NCBI RefSeq assembly: GCF_000002865.3
Contig: NW_001865044.1
Location: 942,001-1,006,000 of the forward strand
Direction: 5' to 3'
Length of the DNA: 64,000 bases
Origin: Monosiga brevicollis MX1
Taxonomy: Eukaryota > Opisthokonta > Choanoflagellata > Craspedida > Salpingoecidae
Each line of letters begins with the position of its first letter. Positions within the stretch are counted from its first letter, which is position 1. The position numbers and the translations under genes were made by a program. Below, in pieces: positions 62,268 to 64,000 of the stretch. The notes beneath the pieces are model-generated. The model saw only the letters and a program-made list of their open reading frames with translations, did not search any database and had not been told where the DNA came from.

Positions 62268-64000
62268 ATGGCCAATCGCGGCGCACCGTTGTCCGAGGCT
62301 GATTGGCAGGCCGCTTTCTCGCCGGATGGGCGACTTGTGGACGAGGCCAAGCTACGTTCCAAGATCTTCAAAGGTGCGGGAAAGCCGGGGACAGCGCGGG
62401 GAAGGGTACCGCGTTTGCCGTTGATTGCGGGTCTGGCCATCAATCAAGCCATGTACATGGACATCACCAAACGTAAAACGTGACGGACTGTTGGACTCGT
62501 GTGCCCCCGGCAGGTGGCGTTGATGCCAGCATTCGCCGGGACGTCTGGTATTTTCTCCTTGGCTACTACCCCATGCATTCCACCTCGCTGTGCGTGTCAT
62601 GACCCTTGGTGATCCCTCTGCTCTGACGTATAGTTGCGTCCACCATGGCTTCTGACTCATCGTTGTGGTTGACATCCATAGCGAGCGCTCCGTGCTTCAG
62701 AAAGAACGGCGCATGGACTATCTGGCTCTCAAGGCTCGGTGGAAAGAGGAGCTGCTTGATGATATGGTGTGTGCAGGCGCAGGCAACTTTGGCAGTGCTG
62801 TTGGCATGAAATCTGAATGCTCATCATCATCATGGCTTGGCCTCTGATCGTACCGTGCCATGCTCTGGGCCGGCCGGCGCAGAGCGGTGAGGGGGACGAT
62901 GAAGACTTGGACGTGGCGGACACGTTGCCGCCCGAGGATCAATTTGTGTTTATCCAGGCCAAGCTGACGGCCATGCGCTACGACATTGACCATGAGAAGG
63001 CTCAAGACAGCATGGTCTGTGTCATTGCCCAATGAGCACCTCCTGCCAACCTCGCACGCTCGGTGCACGGCAAAGGGACAGCTGTGCCCCCAGGAGTCTT
63101 GAGAGCCTAACAAAATGCATGCATGTTGGCTCCCGTCCGAAACAGCGTATTGTGAAAAAGGACGTACCGCGCACCGATCGCCAACACGAGTACTTTGAGA
63201 AGGATGATAGTGAGCATTTGGTATGGCTTCATGACATCCTGGTCACTTACGCAGTTTTTCACCAAGAGGTTCGTGAAACTATGCTGACGAGCGCTTCTTG
63301 TAAGTTTGCAAGTTTGTGCCATGGGGCTCACACGCCCTTCTCTCTGTCTGTCTGTCTCTGTCTGTCTCCGTCTGTCTGTCTCTCTTGTTTTTTTTTTTCC
63401 GATGGCGAGGACAGGTTGGCTATGTCCAAGGTGAGCGATTGACCGTCGGTGCTGTAGCGCAAACAGATCGGATCACGAGCTTGCCCAAAAGCCAAAATCG
63501 TGCAGCAACGCAAGCTTCACTTCCCATCCTCGCTCTGACTGTTTGTCCCTCCCTTTTTATCGGCTTGTGTCGACAGGCATGAACGACGTGTTGGCCATCA
63601 TCTTGTTTGTCATCGACAATGAGGCCGATGCCTACTGGTGCCTCAACAGCTACCTCAATCTCATTCAGAGTGACTTTATGGCCAAGGGCATGGTGGAAAA
63701 GATTGGTGCGTGCTTGGTCTTCATATCCATGGCCAAGTCAAATGCGGGCTGCCTGACCTATAACCCCTCTGGTGCTTGGCAGAGAGCTTGAAGCGACTAC
63801 TGAATTTCATCGAGCCAGATCTGATGCAGCACTTGGAGAAGATTGATGCAGGCGACCTTATTTTTTGCCATCGGTACGAGCGCGAGTGTGTTTGCGAGCC
63901 CTACGCCGCTTCCGTGCTCATTAGGCTATTGTGTGGGCAGATGGCTGCTGCTTGGCTTCAAGCGTGAGTTTGTCTGGGACGACTCGGTGCGGCTGTTTGA
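62268..64000 (+). CDS. TBC1D15/17-like: TBC-domain Rab GTPase-activating protein, TBC1D15/17 type, 3' part beyond the window
   Basis: Rab GAP that speeds GTP hydrolysis on Rab proteins in membrane traffic. Exons: 62268-62373, 62514-62589, 62682-62766, 62883-63014, 63146-63268, 63415-63430, 63577-63705, 63783-63873, 63941 to beyond 64000; about 272 residues visible. PLSEADWQAAFSPDGRLV and IFKGGVDASIRRDVWYFLLG match TBC1D15/17 just before and in the TBC fold. The arginine finger is R142 in KKDVPRTDR and the glutamine finger Q179 in GYVQGMNDVL. The visible end, WLLLGFKREFVWDDSVRLF, is the next TBC motif. The N-terminal Rab-binding region of animal TBC1D15 is not seen; the frame is open upstream of ATG 62268, so it may be missing or coded by upstream exons. 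Exon 6 is only 16 nt. Confidence 0.88.
63341..63400. repeat. TCTG/CT microsatellite and poly-T in a TBC intron
   Basis: TCTGTCTGTCTC words followed by ten or more T, in the intron just before the 16-nt exon. It may act as an extended polypyrimidine tract for that microexon. Confidence 0.75.

Overview
The window is nuclear DNA of an intron-rich, gene-dense eukaryote. Most genes have many short GT-AG introns, intergenic gaps are 0.1-1.7 kb, and long CT/GA/GT microsatellites lie between genes. One microsatellite contains a 50-N gap, so this is a draft assembly. The gene set mixes animal-like families (an MRP1-type ABCC pump with TMD0, CEP131, CAMTA, UBE2J, a TBC1D15/17-type Rab-GAP) with one enormous secreted repeat protein. 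This fits a choanoflagellate such as Monosiga; the organism is inferred from gene content and intron style, not proven.

Layout, left to right: ABCC/MRP transporter (-, runs off the left edge); SUCLG1 (+); UBE2J ER ubiquitin-conjugating enzyme (-); CLP1 mRNA 3'-end processing factor (+); a giant surface or secreted protein (+, 14077-49671, about 11,550 residues); CEP131 (-); CAMTA transcription factor (+); pyroglutamyl-peptidase I (+); NUDT15-like Nudix hydrolase (+); chalcone-isomerase-like protein (-); TBC1D15/17-like Rab GAP (+, runs off the right edge). Gene pairs are often divergent (ABCC/SUCLG1, UBE2J/CLP1, CEP131/CAMTA, CHI/TBC) or convergent. Adjacent genes share no pathway, as is usual in eukaryotes.

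The standout is the giant gene. A signal-peptide exon is followed by six phase-1/phase-1 exons, each coding for one or two ~99-residue Ig-like domains. Then comes a single uninterrupted 31.9-kb exon coding for about 87 repeats of ~120 residues, patterned D-x-x-x-P-x-L ... L-x-L-x-F-x-E-P-V ... D-x-N-x-I-K ... V-x-D-x-x-G-N. The array resembles the beta-sandwich repeats of giant bacterial surface proteins (SwmB / bacterial Ig-like). It carries one nested jelly-roll carbohydrate-binding-like module. It also holds near-identical internal duplications: a 0.47-kb block four times and a 0.8-kb block twice, which indicates recent duplication or gene conversion. No membrane anchor is visible.

Other points: CLP1 has arginine in place of the Walker A lysine; CAMTA seems to lack ankyrin repeats; the NUDT15 intron is in frame and stop-free; a 16-nt microexon codes for the TBC glutamine finger; and the 5' splice sites favour GTNCG. 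Exon limits were worked out by eye from splice signals, reading frame and remembered family alignments.
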